64,000 nt of DNA, taken from UBA6136 sp964386975 (GTDB lineage Bacteria; Pseudomonadota; Gammaproteobacteria; Methylococcales; Methylococcaceae). Shown one piece after another: positions 35,206 to 43,203 of this stretch. The stretch is taken from NCBI GenBank assembly GCA_964386975.1, contig CAYLUS010000003.1, forward strand, positions 1-64,000, given 5' to 3'. The position numbers and the translations under genes are program-made. Numbering within the stretch: position 1 is the stretch's first letter; every line of letters begins with the position of its first letter. The notes beneath the pieces are model-generated. The model had not been told where the DNA came from and ran no database searches. It was given only the letters and a program-made list of their open reading frames with translations.

Positions 35206-36786
35206 ATGCCTGAAACTACGAGGACGTCCTATCTCGGTCATCTGGCTGAAGATATCCCGGCCGGGGTGGTCAGCTTCCTGATCGCCCTCCCCTTGTGCCT
35301 CGGGATTGCCTTGGCATCGGGGGCCCCCTTACTTTCAGGGATTGTTACCGGCATCGTCGCAGGTCTTGTGGTTTCCTGGGCCAGCGGATCGCAACTCAGC
35401 ATCAGTGGTCCCGCAGCGGGCTTGACGGTGATCGTCGGCGAGGCGATTCAAAGTCTTGGCAGTTATTCGCTATTCCTAGATGCGGTTATTCTGGCCGGGC
35501 TTTTTCAGATTCTGCTGGGCCTGCTCCGGGCCGGTAACCTGAGTGCTTATGTACCTGTGGCCGTCCTCAAGGGCATGCTGGCCGCCATCGGTCTCAACCT
35601 CATTCTCAAGCAGGTCCCGCATGCATTGGGCTATGACGTCGATTTTGAGGGTGACGAGCGCTTCCTGCAGCTCGATGATCACACCACCCTGACCGAGCTC
35701 CTGTACTCACTGTCATCCCTCTCTACCGGGGCGGCCGTAGTTAGTGGTGTGGCCATCCTTATCCTGCTCCTCTGGGAGACGCGGTGGATCCGGTCTTCAC
35801 GGCTGGCGCGTCTACCGGGACCGCTGGTGGTCGTTGCCTGGGGTCTTTTATGGCAAGGGCTGGCGGCGAGCCAGTGGCCGGATATCGCCATCCAGAGCGA
35901 ACACATGGTCAACCTGCCGACCTTTTCAGATGCGCGCCACTTTCTCGGCGCCATCGAGCGCCCCGATTTCTCGGGATTTCTGAACCCTGAGACCTACCAC
36001 CTTGCGGCGACACTGGCCTTGATCGCCAGCATCGAATCCCTGATCAACATTGAAGCCGTCGACAAACTCGATCCTTTACGCCGCATTGTCCCTGGCAATC
36101 GGGAACTGAAGGCCCAAGGCCTCGGTAATCTGGTGGCAGGACTTTTTGGAGGGCTTCCCATGACCGCACTGGTGGTGAGGAGCTCCGCCAACATCGATGC
36201 CGGGGCAAAAACCAAGATGGCAGCCTTCACCCATGGACTCTTGCTGCTGGTCAGCGCGCTTTTCCTTGGTCCTTGGCTCAACCATATTCCACTTGCAGCC
36301 CTTGCGGCCATCCTGATCGTCACCGGCTACAGGCTGGCACGCCCGCGGCTCTTCAAGGAGATGTATCTGAAAGGCAGCAGCCAGATCGTCCCTTTTCTGA
36401 TCACGCTTTTTGCCATTCTGTTCACGGACATCCTGACCGGAATGGCACTTGGAATGCTGGTCGGACTCTACTACGTGATCCGCACCAACTTCCACTCCTC
36501 CTTCAGCCTGACGCAAAATGGCCCGCATTACCTCTTGAGACTGAAGAAGGATGCCTCTTTCCTGAACAAAGCCCCGCTTCGAAAAACCCTGCAAGCGATT
36601 GAGCGCGGGGCCTATGTCATCCTCGATGGATCCCGGGCCCAGTTCATCGATCGTGACATCCTTGAAACCTTCGAAGACTTTTTCGCCAGTGCCCGCGCCT
36701 CCGGAATCCGGATCGAGATCAAGGGCATTGACGAACTGGAGTCACGCTATGGTCGACTGCTGGACTTTCGGGATCCTCCAGCCTGA
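35206..36786 (+). CDS. SulP-family anion transporter with C-terminal STAS domain
   Basis: 526 residues. About ten to twelve membrane segments with the SulP phrases DIPAGVVSFLIALPLCLGIALASGAPLLSG and VAGLFGGLPMTALVVRSSANIDAGAKTK, then a STAS domain at ~430-526 (YVILDGSRAQFIDRDILETF). SulP members carry sulfate, bicarbonate or other anions. The nearby carbonic anhydrase favours bicarbonate, and members fused to carbonic anhydrase are known, but sulfate cannot be excluded. TGAGG precedes the ATG. Downstream lie the cyclophilin and lpxH genes, close on the same strand. Confidence 0.9.
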   Translation: MPETTRTSYLGHLAEDIPAGVVSFLIALPLCLGIALASGAPLLSGIVTGIVAGLVVSWASGSQLSISGPAAGLTVIVGEAIQSLGSYSLFLDAVILAGLFQILLGLLRAGNLSAYVPVAVLKGMLAAIGLNLILKQVPHALGYDVDFEGDERFLQLDDHTTLTELLYSLSSLSTGAAVVSGVAILILLLWETRWIRSSRLARLPGPLVVVAWGLLWQGLAASQWPDIAIQSEHMVNLPTFSDARHFLGAIERPDFSGFLNPETYHLAATLALIASIESLINIEAVDKLDPLRRIVPGNRELKAQGLGNLVAGLFGGLPMTALVVRSSANIDAGAKTKMAAFTHGLLLLVSALFLGPWLNHIPLAALAAILIVTGYRLARPRLFKEMYLKGSSQIVPFLITLFAILFTDILTGMALGMLVGLYYVIRTNFHSSFSLTQNGPHYLLRLKKDASFLNKAPLRKTLQAIERGAYVILDGSRAQFIDRDILETFEDFFASARASGIRIEIKGIDELESRYGRLLDFRDPPA

Positions 36787-36823
36787 CCCATCATCCTCTG
36801 CCATCTTTTAAGATACGACGTCC

Positions 36824-37438
36824 ATGATCTACCGACTCTCAGCATTACTGATCTCACTCTGCCTGTCCTTTCAACTGATGGCAGCGGCCAAACCACCCTC
36901 AAAGGAGAAGAAACCCGTGACCGAATCGGCACAATACGTCAAATTGGAAACCAGCCTTGGCAACATCGTCATCAAGCTCGATAACCAGAAGGCCCCGATC
37001 AGCAGCAAGAACTTCATCGACTACGTCAAGGACGGCCACTACGACGGCCTGATCTTTCACCGCGTCATCAAGGGTTTCATGGCACAGGGGGGTGGATTTG
37101 ATGAACAGTGGAACCAGAAACCCACCAAATCACCGATCCCCAATGAGGCCGATAACGGTCTTTTGAATAAGCGCGGCACCCTTGCGATGGCCCGTACCTC
37201 CGATCCCAACTCGGCGACCGGCCAGTTCTTCATCAACTATGCTGACAACGCGTTCTTGGACTTCAAGAGCAAAACGGCGCAAGGTTGGGGCTATGCGGTA
37301 TTCGGCGAGGTAGTCGAGGGCATGGACGTTGTCGACACGATGGCCACCATCCCCACCGGCCGTGGCGGACCGATGCCGACTGACGTTCCTCAGACGCCCA
37401 TCGTCATCAAGAAAGCGACGCTGGTTGAGGCGCCTTAA
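36824..37438 (+). CDS. ppiA: Periplasmic cyclophilin-type peptidyl-prolyl isomerase
   Basis: 204 residues. Signal peptide to ~21 (LLISLCLSFQLMAAA), then a complete bacterial cyclophilin: FHRVIKGFMAQGGGF, GTLAMARTSDPNSATGQFFIN, FGEVVEGMDVVD. Accelerates prolyl isomerisation of periplasmic proteins. The export signal makes PpiA rather than the cytoplasmic PpiB the better name, although PpiB is the one next to lpxH in E. coli. Three bp separate it from lpxH, so the two form one transcription unit. Confidence 0.9.
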   Translation: MIYRLSALLISLCLSFQLMAAAKPPSKEKKPVTESAQYVKLETSLGNIVIKLDNQKAPISSKNFIDYVKDGHYDGLIFHRVIKGFMAQGGGFDEQWNQKPTKSPIPNEADNGLLNKRGTLAMARTSDPNSATGQFFINYADNAFLDFKSKTAQGWGYAVFGEVVEGMDVVDTMATIPTGRGGPMPTDVPQTPIVIKKATLVEAP

Positions 37439-37441
37439 CTG

Positions 37442-38194
37442 ATGCGGGAGGAAACGCTCTTCATCTCGGACCTCCATCTCTCAGCCGAACGGCCTGAGAC
37501 CGTCGAGCGTTTCCTTAAACTCTGCAAAAACCGCATTCTGGGGGCTCGCCGCCTCTATATTCTGGGTGATCTGTTTGATGCCTACCTTGGGGATGACAAC
37601 CACGACTATCCCTTTGGTCCGGTCAAAAAGGTCCTGAAACGACTCACCCGCGCCGGAACCGAAGTCTATTTCCTGCCTGGTAACCGCGATTTTCTGGTGG
37701 GGGAAGGCTTTTCCAAAGAGACCGGCGTCCTGCTTCTTGGGGACTATGAAGTCATTGAACTTGGGCCCAGCCTTGCGCTCCTGACGCACGGTGATCTCCT
37801 GTGCACGGATGACATTCAATACCAGGCAGCCCGAATCAAGGTGCGCTCTGCCGAGTGGCGTGCATACGCTCTGGGTAAACCGCTCTGGCTCAGAAAGCTC
37901 TACGCCCGCTGGTACCGCTACAAGAGTGGCCTTGACAAGCGCGGCAAGACGTTAGAGATCATGGATGTGAATGAGGCCGCTGTGCTGGAGGCCTTTAGAA
38001 CGTTCAAGGTAACCCGCCTGATTCACGGCCATACACACCGTGCCCAGCTACACCAACTGGTCGTCGATGATGTGGCGGTGGAGCGCCACGTGCTCCCTGA
38101 GTGGGATGGTCATGAATGGCTGGTCGTCTTCGACCACGATGGCCATCGACAGGAGCCTATCGACATGCAGGCATCGACAGCGCAATCGACCTAG
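37442..38194 (+). CDS. lpxH: UDP-2,3-diacylglucosamine diphosphatase LpxH
   Basis: Lipid A pathway step four: cleaves UDP-2,3-diacylglucosamine to lipid X and UMP at the inner membrane. 250 residues with the complete metallophosphatase set: ISDLHLS, GDLFDAYLGDD, LPGNRDFLVG, THGDLLCTDD and IHGHTHRAQLH. Ends in a long C-terminal tail. In the same tight unit as the cyclophilin gene. Presence of lpxH rather than lpxI fits beta- and gammaproteobacteria. Confidence 0.95.
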   Translation: MREETLFISDLHLSAERPETVERFLKLCKNRILGARRLYILGDLFDAYLGDDNHDYPFGPVKKVLKRLTRAGTEVYFLPGNRDFLVGEGFSKETGVLLLGDYEVIELGPSLALLTHGDLLCTDDIQYQAARIKVRSAEWRAYALGKPLWLRKLYARWYRYKSGLDKRGKTLEIMDVNEAAVLEAFRTFKVTRLIHGHTHRAQLHQLVVDDVAVERHVLPEWDGHEWLVVFDHDGHRQEPIDMQASTAQST

Positions 38195-38594
38195 AGTCGT
38201 TGGGTGCGTGTCCTTCAGGGCGTGCTCCCCGAGCAACGGGTCAATTTGGCCGCAACAAAACGGTGAGTGGTCGACACAACTTCTCGGTCTGAAGGCTTTT
38301 TAGCTGCCCCTAAAATATGCTATTTTTCAATTCGCTTATGGGATGACCTTTGAACCGTATCCAAGGCACCGGGAACAGGCCATAGAGGCGATCGAGTGCG
38401 ACCTTCTTCAGGCCTTTGACCCAGGATAAACTGAGAAAACAGGGTGAAGAAAGGTGCACGCTTGATCATGGATCACCGTTGTGGCCGAATAAAACGCGAT
38501 ATCTTCAGGATGCAGTTCATTTGAGACCTCGCGGCAGGCATCGCCAGACACACAACAAGCAACTCCCTCACCCTCCCCTTGAAACAAATCGCGA
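38195..38594. promoter_or_regulatory. Intergenic region, 400 bp, porin promoter expected
   Basis: AT-richer than its surroundings around 38310-38345 (TGCTATTTTTCAATTCGCTTA), where a promoter would be expected for the porin. No PHO-box (CTGTCAT repeats) was found although the porin is of the phosphate-selective type. Frames on both strands here are not protein-like. Confidence 0.35.
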
Positions 38595-40385
38595 ATGCCC
38601 ACTTTTAGGTATTTTAGGGTTCCGGTTACAAGCCCAGAAGGCCTTGTTTTTACCGCTGTAAATCCGGGCCAGCCCTCGCGCTCCCTCTTATGGTCATTGA
38701 CGGGCGCTTTTGCTGCGGTCATTTCCCTTTCGACAAGCCCTGCCCATGGGATGTCTGACCGTGAACGATTAAAACGTCTGGAGCGTCACCTCGAACAGCT
38801 TGAGCAAAAGAACGAGGAACTTGAGGGTCGCTTACAAAAAACCGAGGAGGATAACCGTCTGCTTCGGCAAAGTGCGAAACCTTCGATAGGTTCCCCATCG
38901 AGTGGTGCTGCACAGGCCTCGTCAGCAGGCCAAGACAAACCGGTGTCAACCACCCGAATCACATCGATCGATGAATCTCGCTTGAAAACCGATCATCCGG
39001 ATGTTGCCGCATCCACGTCGCTCCCAAGGAACATTGAACTTGGCAGCCAGGGGCTGCGCGTGGTTTCTTCCGATCAGGACTTCATCATGTACATCAGGGC
39101 TCAGATACAGGCCGATGGTGAATTTTTTCTGGATGGAAACAGTTCACCGCATGATCCGAGTGCCTTATCTGCAGGCAATTACAACCTCAATAACCAGTTC
39201 TACATGCGCCGTGTAAGGCCAACCATTGAGGGTACCATCTGGAAATTCATTGATTACCGCCTGATGCCTGACTTTGCGCCCGGCCCGAGTGGTGATGCCA
39301 TAGGAACCCGCCTGTTCGACGCCTATGCAGATATTCATTATTTTCGGGCAGCCAGTTTTGCCGGCGGCATGATGAAGGCACCGGTCAGCCTTGAACGTCT
39401 GGAAAGCTCCAGCAACCTCACCTTCGTAGAGCGCGCGTTCACGACCCAGTTGGCGCCCAACCGGGAGGTCGGCTTTATGCTCCATGGCGAATTTGACCAT
39501 CCTGATCATGCAACGAAGTTTGATCCCATGAAACGCAACATGACTTCGTCCAGCAATTTTCCGATGTACAACTACCCGGATTTCTTGGCCTACCAGGTGG
39601 GGGTTTTCAATGGATCGGTCAACGCCGGTTCCCTCTATTCTGACTCCAATGATTCCAAGGATGTGCAAGCGCGTATTTTCACCCATCCCTTCATGCACAC
39701 CGGCTGGAGTCTTCTCGAGGGATTGGGTATGGGGGTTGGTGGCACCATGGGTTACGAAAATTTCAGACTCGACAAGGCAAGCTATCAGTCACCTGGCCTG
39801 CAGAAAATCTTCAGCTACAACGCTCAAGCCACTGGCGCTGGGGATACCTATCGCGTCTATCCTCAAGCCTACTGGATCGCAGGCCCCTTCAAACTGCTGG
39901 GTGAATACGCAGTTTCAAGCCTCCCGATTGCTACCACACTGAAAGGGACGACTTATAAGACCACCCAGAACATGTCATCGTGGAACCTGACTGCGGACTA
40001 TGTCCTCACCGGGGAACACAACACGTTTCTTGGGCAGGGCATCCGGCCACATAAGAATTTCAACCCGTTTGACGGCGGTTGGGGAGCCTGGCAAGTGGCC
40101 GCGCGCTGGACCCCAATTTCATTTGGCAACAATGTTTTCGCCAACTACGGAACAGCAGCCGCTCCGATCTACCCTTTTGCAGATCCCAGAAACGCGGTTT
40201 CATCGGCAGCAACCTGGGCATTGGGTGCGAATTGGTGGCTCAATCCCAACCTCAAGATCATGTTCGACTATTCACAGACCAGCTTCAGTGGCGGTGCAGC
40301 GCCCAGCCAGGACCTTCAGATTCAAGGCTCGGTCAGCCGCGCTACCGAACGCGTCTTTCAAACACGGCTTCAGTTGGGCTTCTAG
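38595..40385 (+). CDS. Phosphate-selective porin O/P family protein
   Basis: 596 residues. Signal region to ~52 (FAAVISLSTSPAHG; long n-region, so the true start may be downstream of ATG 38595), then a coiled coil at ~55-95 (DRERLKRLERHLEQLEQKNEE), a linker and a ~430-residue beta barrel ending in Phe (FQTRLQLGF), the outer-membrane assembly signal. Barrel phrases YNLNNQFYMRRVRPTIEGTI and RLFDAYADIHYFRAASFAGGMMKAP are OprO/OprP family text. The N-terminal coiled coil probably trimerises it in the periplasm. Substrate could be phosphate or another anion; the channel's lysine constriction cannot be checked by eye. Confidence 0.87.
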   Translation: MPTFRYFRVPVTSPEGLVFTAVNPGQPSRSLLWSLTGAFAAVISLSTSPAHGMSDRERLKRLERHLEQLEQKNEELEGRLQKTEEDNRLLRQSAKPSIGSPSSGAAQASSAGQDKPVSTTRITSIDESRLKTDHPDVAASTSLPRNIELGSQGLRVVSSDQDFIMYIRAQIQADGEFFLDGNSSPHDPSALSAGNYNLNNQFYMRRVRPTIEGTIWKFIDYRLMPDFAPGPSGDAIGTRLFDAYADIHYFRAASFAGGMMKAPVSLERLESSSNLTFVERAFTTQLAPNREVGFMLHGEFDHPDHATKFDPMKRNMTSSSNFPMYNYPDFLAYQVGVFNGSVNAGSLYSDSNDSKDVQARIFTHPFMHTGWSLLEGLGMGVGGTMGYENFRLDKASYQSPGLQKIFSYNAQATGAGDTYRVYPQAYWIAGPFKLLGEYAVSSLPIATTLKGTTYKTTQNMSSWNLTADYVLTGEHNTFLGQGIRPHKNFNPFDGGWGAWQVAARWTPISFGNNVFANYGTAAAPIYPFADPRNAVSSAATWALGANWWLNPNLKIMFDYSQTSFSGGAAPSQDLQIQGSVSRATERVFQTRLQLGF

Positions 40386-40462
40386 CCAGCTTGAAGCACA
40401 CTCTAGAAGTCGGCATGCGCTACCCTCCCTCTCACATCTGATTCACAAGAAAGGCTCATACC

Positions 40463-40633
40463 ATGCGTAACCTAGTGCAGATCTCGCTGGCCTTGCTGAT
40501 TGGAGGTCTCCTGAGCGCGTGTCAGGCGGATTCAGATCTCGATGACAAGATCGAGCGTTCACACCGTGAAAACCCTGCGCAAAGCGATAAATCAGATCCT
40601 GCGGCCAAGCCCAATGAGGACGACGATGACTAA
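40463..40633 (+). CDS. 56-residue lipoprotein with acidic tail
   Basis: ATG at 40463, stop at 40631-40633. Lipoprotein signal LALLIGGLLSAC with the acylated Cys at ~20, then a short hydrophilic chain (DSDLDDKIERSH) ending in PNEDDDD. Composition is clearly that of a tiny envelope lipoprotein. Lies 77 bp past the porin gene and ends 30 bp from the stop of the convergent TAXI gene. A second small envelope protein with a similar acidic tail lies at 47762. Confidence 0.75.
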   Translation: MRNLVQISLALLIGGLLSACQADSDLDDKIERSHRENPAQSDKSDPAAKPNEDDDD

Positions 40634-40663
40634 GACCCTGTCATCTTCCGGGAAGAGCAACGG

Positions 40664-42046
40664 CTATTGCGCTTCCTCATTGCTCAGCTGATTGATCCTC
40701 TGCTTAATCTCCTCTCGAACATTTCGGATTCGCGGCCTGAGAGAGAAAAAGTCTTTCAGACTTTCGCTTGAAAACCAGGTCTGGTTGATACTGGATCCGA
40801 GCGCATCCAGTCGACGCAAGAGGTCCTCCCCCTCATCGGGCGTTGCCATCGTCGGTATGGCCTGATCGATAAACAAGAGCTCTCGATAGGCATTCCGTAG
40901 GACCTGCTGCCCGTAAAACGCGCGAGACGTATAGAGAAACCGGAGCGCAGGAATGAAAAGCGTGATGATGGCGACCACATAGAACCAAATACGGTCGATA
41001 AAGTCGGCCAGCCAGAGCGGTGCATAGGCTGAGAGCAACGGCAGTCCCTTGTCATAATAGGTTTTGGCCACCTTGCTCAAGGCCACCTCACGATCCAAGT
41101 AAACGGGAAAGAAACCGGGCTCTGAGAAAAAAGGCGTGCGGGTATTGTTGATACTGCGAATGGCTTTTAGAAAAATCCATTGCACCACAGGATGGGTGTC
41201 TCTCTGGATCAGGAGATTTAGGCTGGTACCCAACAATCTAATCTCTTTATTTGGACACTCCTGATTGAGATCGAGTGCGCCTTTTGGAATCGAAAGGACA
41301 TGCAGGAACGGTAAACGCTTTGTATAAGCTTCCGCTTCACTGAAGTTGAAAATATGAAATCGCTCATTACAGAGGAACGGCGAGATCAAGGATGAGTCGA
41401 TACTGTCAACGATGATGGCGGCATCCACCTCCCCGGCCTTCAGCTTTGCAACTGCATCGGTGTGGGGTATGGCAAAAACCCGTTGGGACGGATGTAAATC
41501 AATCCCATGCAGCTGGGCGATCTTCTTGGCTATGGCATGAGAGCTGCTCTGCTCTGCACCGACCGCGAGACGTTGGTGCAAGAGCATTTTCAGGCCTTCG
41601 ATGCCTTTGCGCTCTGGCCCCCGGTAAATGATCCAGACCGGGGAATATTGAATGCTCCCAAGCGACACGACGGATGCCATTTTTTCTGGAATACCCGTGC
41701 CAGCGATATAGAAAGCAGAATCAACCGGCGACTTTGCGCTGATAATCCGGCTAAGGTCTTCGGAAAGTCCCTTGGAGGGAACCGTCTTGATCGTGATGCC
41801 GTAACGTTCAAAGTATTTGGCGAACTCATTGGCAAGTCGCGGGTAATTGGAACCCACCTGACCGACGCCCATATAAAGCTCATCCGGAGGCAACGGACTG
41901 AATTTCAGCACCAGACCCAGAACCACCAAGCCGAACAGCGTAAAAACGAACCAGTCGTAGCGGATGATATGCTGCCAGGCCTTGAACTCCTCCTTAAGAT
42001 TTCTGGCAATTTCCGCCCAGATTCCATGTACCAGCCTGCTACTCAT
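40664..42046 (-). CDS. TAXI-family TRAP-type solute-binding protein with two membrane segments
   Basis: 460 residues. Membrane anchor at ~30-50 (VFTLFGLVVLGLVLKF), a TAXI (TRAP-associated extracytoplasmic immunogenic) binding domain at ~65-340 (YMGVGQVGSNYPRLANEFAKYF; LKAGEVDAAIIVDSIDSSLI), a second segment at ~345-370 (IWFYVVAIITLFIPALRF) and a ~90-residue helical cytoplasmic tail. Ordinary TAXI proteins are soluble and work with a TRAP permease; no TRAP permease is in this window. It is the third gene of an operon behind an RND permease and its adaptor, an unusual setting. GGAG/AAGG precedes the ATG. Confidence 0.83.
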   Translation of the reverse strand: MSSRLVHGIWAEIARNLKEEFKAWQHIIRYDWFVFTLFGLVVLGLVLKFSPLPPDELYMGVGQVGSNYPRLANEFAKYFERYGITIKTVPSKGLSEDLSRIISAKSPVDSAFYIAGTGIPEKMASVVSLGSIQYSPVWIIYRGPERKGIEGLKMLLHQRLAVGAEQSSSHAIAKKIAQLHGIDLHPSQRVFAIPHTDAVAKLKAGEVDAAIIVDSIDSSLISPFLCNERFHIFNFSEAEAYTKRLPFLHVLSIPKGALDLNQECPNKEIRLLGTSLNLLIQRDTHPVVQWIFLKAIRSINNTRTPFFSEPGFFPVYLDREVALSKVAKTYYDKGLPLLSAYAPLWLADFIDRIWFYVVAIITLFIPALRFLYTSRAFYGQQVLRNAYRELLFIDQAIPTMATPDEGEDLLRRLDALGSSINQTWFSSESLKDFFSLRPRIRNVREEIKQRINQLSNEEAQ

Positions 42047-42111
42047 TCAACGCCTTCTCCACGATTCCAAACCAGTTACTGACCATCTTCTAGTCGGAGG
42101 CAGCAAAGGTG

Positions 42112-43203
42112 CTACCAATCGGTTGGCACAGCTGTGATCAACTGCCCCTCTTCAAGTTCGCCCTGATTGTTGAGCACCACTTCATCTTCAGCGCTCATCT
42201 CCAGGGTTATCCGCATCCCGCTCTGGGGATCTTTATCCACCCATGATGCAGAGACATAGACACCATCATCCTGCAAAATCGCGACCGGACGCATCACGAC
42301 CCGCCCCGAGTCCACCTTCATGACGTTGGCAACACCGCCTTTCATGACGATGCAGGATGCAGGAAGCGTCAGGCCTCCATCCGCTGACTTGAGATCAAAG
42401 CGGACCAGGCCATACGTACCCGGCATCAAGGAGATCGATCCTGGTGTCCCCTTGAGGGCATCCGGGAACTGGGGGATAACGCCACCCTTGAATTCATTGT
42501 TGACCGTGGAGGCGTTACGGGACAGTAGCTCGGCATATTCTTTTTCGCCCTCGTTAAAGACGTCCATTTCGACCCCAATGGTCCGATCGCCGGCTTGGAG
42601 GGATGGCGTGATTCTCGAAATCGACAGGCGAAAGGGCCTCCCGTTGAAGCCTTCGGGACGAAAATAGGCCGGTGTTTGCAAGCGAAGCTGAGATGCCTCG
42701 GTATCGGGAACCCTTACAGTCAAGGTCACAATATCATTTCTCAGAACCGAGACGATTTCCGAGGCACCGGGAACTATCGCCGGATTGACCGCGAAATCCC
42801 CGGGATTGGCGCTACGCGATGCGATCAGGCCAGTCAGCGGGGAGAGGATCGAAACAGGCGCGCTCTTCCCCCCTGAAGGGGCCACCACAGCAAGCAGTTC
42901 GTCTTTTGTCACCGCCTGCCCGACCTCCTTGGGCATACTGAGGATGCGTCCAGCGACCTCAGAGTAGATCTTGATCGAATAATAGGGCTCGACGGTTGCC
43001 GGTTGTTCAAGATAAGGACCAAAATCGTCCTTGACCTTGGGGTGAACTGTCTTGACAGAAACGGGCCGCGAGGCCGGATCACCACTCGCTGCATTTGCCA
43101 CCTGACACAACCATAAAGTGGCCGCCATACAAAGACTCGCCCAAATGGCAGCGCAGACCACATTCTCATGAGCACGTTTTATCGGCATATCAGGATCATT
43201 CAC
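42112..43203 (-). CDS. RND-type periplasmic adaptor (membrane fusion protein)
   Basis: 363 residues. N-terminal signal-type segment (IWASLCMAATLWLCQVANA), then the barrel-sandwich hybrid (PYYSIKIYSEVAGRILSMPKEVGQAVTKDELL) that is typical of HlyD/AcrA adaptors, a lipoyl-like half (SPLTGLIASRSANPGDFAV) and a beta-barrel domain. The helical hairpin between them is very short, so the adaptor is compact. GTG start overlaps the RND stop by 4 bp (GTGA), showing translational coupling. Links the pump to an outer-membrane channel; no TolC-type gene is in the window. Confidence 0.87.
   Translation of the reverse strand: MNDPDMPIKRAHENVVCAAIWASLCMAATLWLCQVANAASGDPASRPVSVKTVHPKVKDDFGPYLEQPATVEPYYSIKIYSEVAGRILSMPKEVGQAVTKDELLAVVAPSGGKSAPVSILSPLTGLIASRSANPGDFAVNPAIVPGASEIVSVLRNDIVTLTVRVPDTEASQLRLQTPAYFRPEGFNGRPFRLSISRITPSLQAGDRTIGVEMDVFNEGEKEYAELLSRNASTVNNEFKGGVIPQFPDALKGTPGSISLMPGTYGLVRFDLKSADGGLTLPASCIVMKGGVANVMKVDSGRVVMRPVAILQDDGVYVSASWVDKDPQSGMRITLEMSAEDEVVLNNQGELEEGQLITAVPTDW

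Noticed and set aside
38195..38594. PHO box before the phosphate-type porin
   Set aside because: No CTGTCAT-like direct repeats are visible in the 400 bp upstream.
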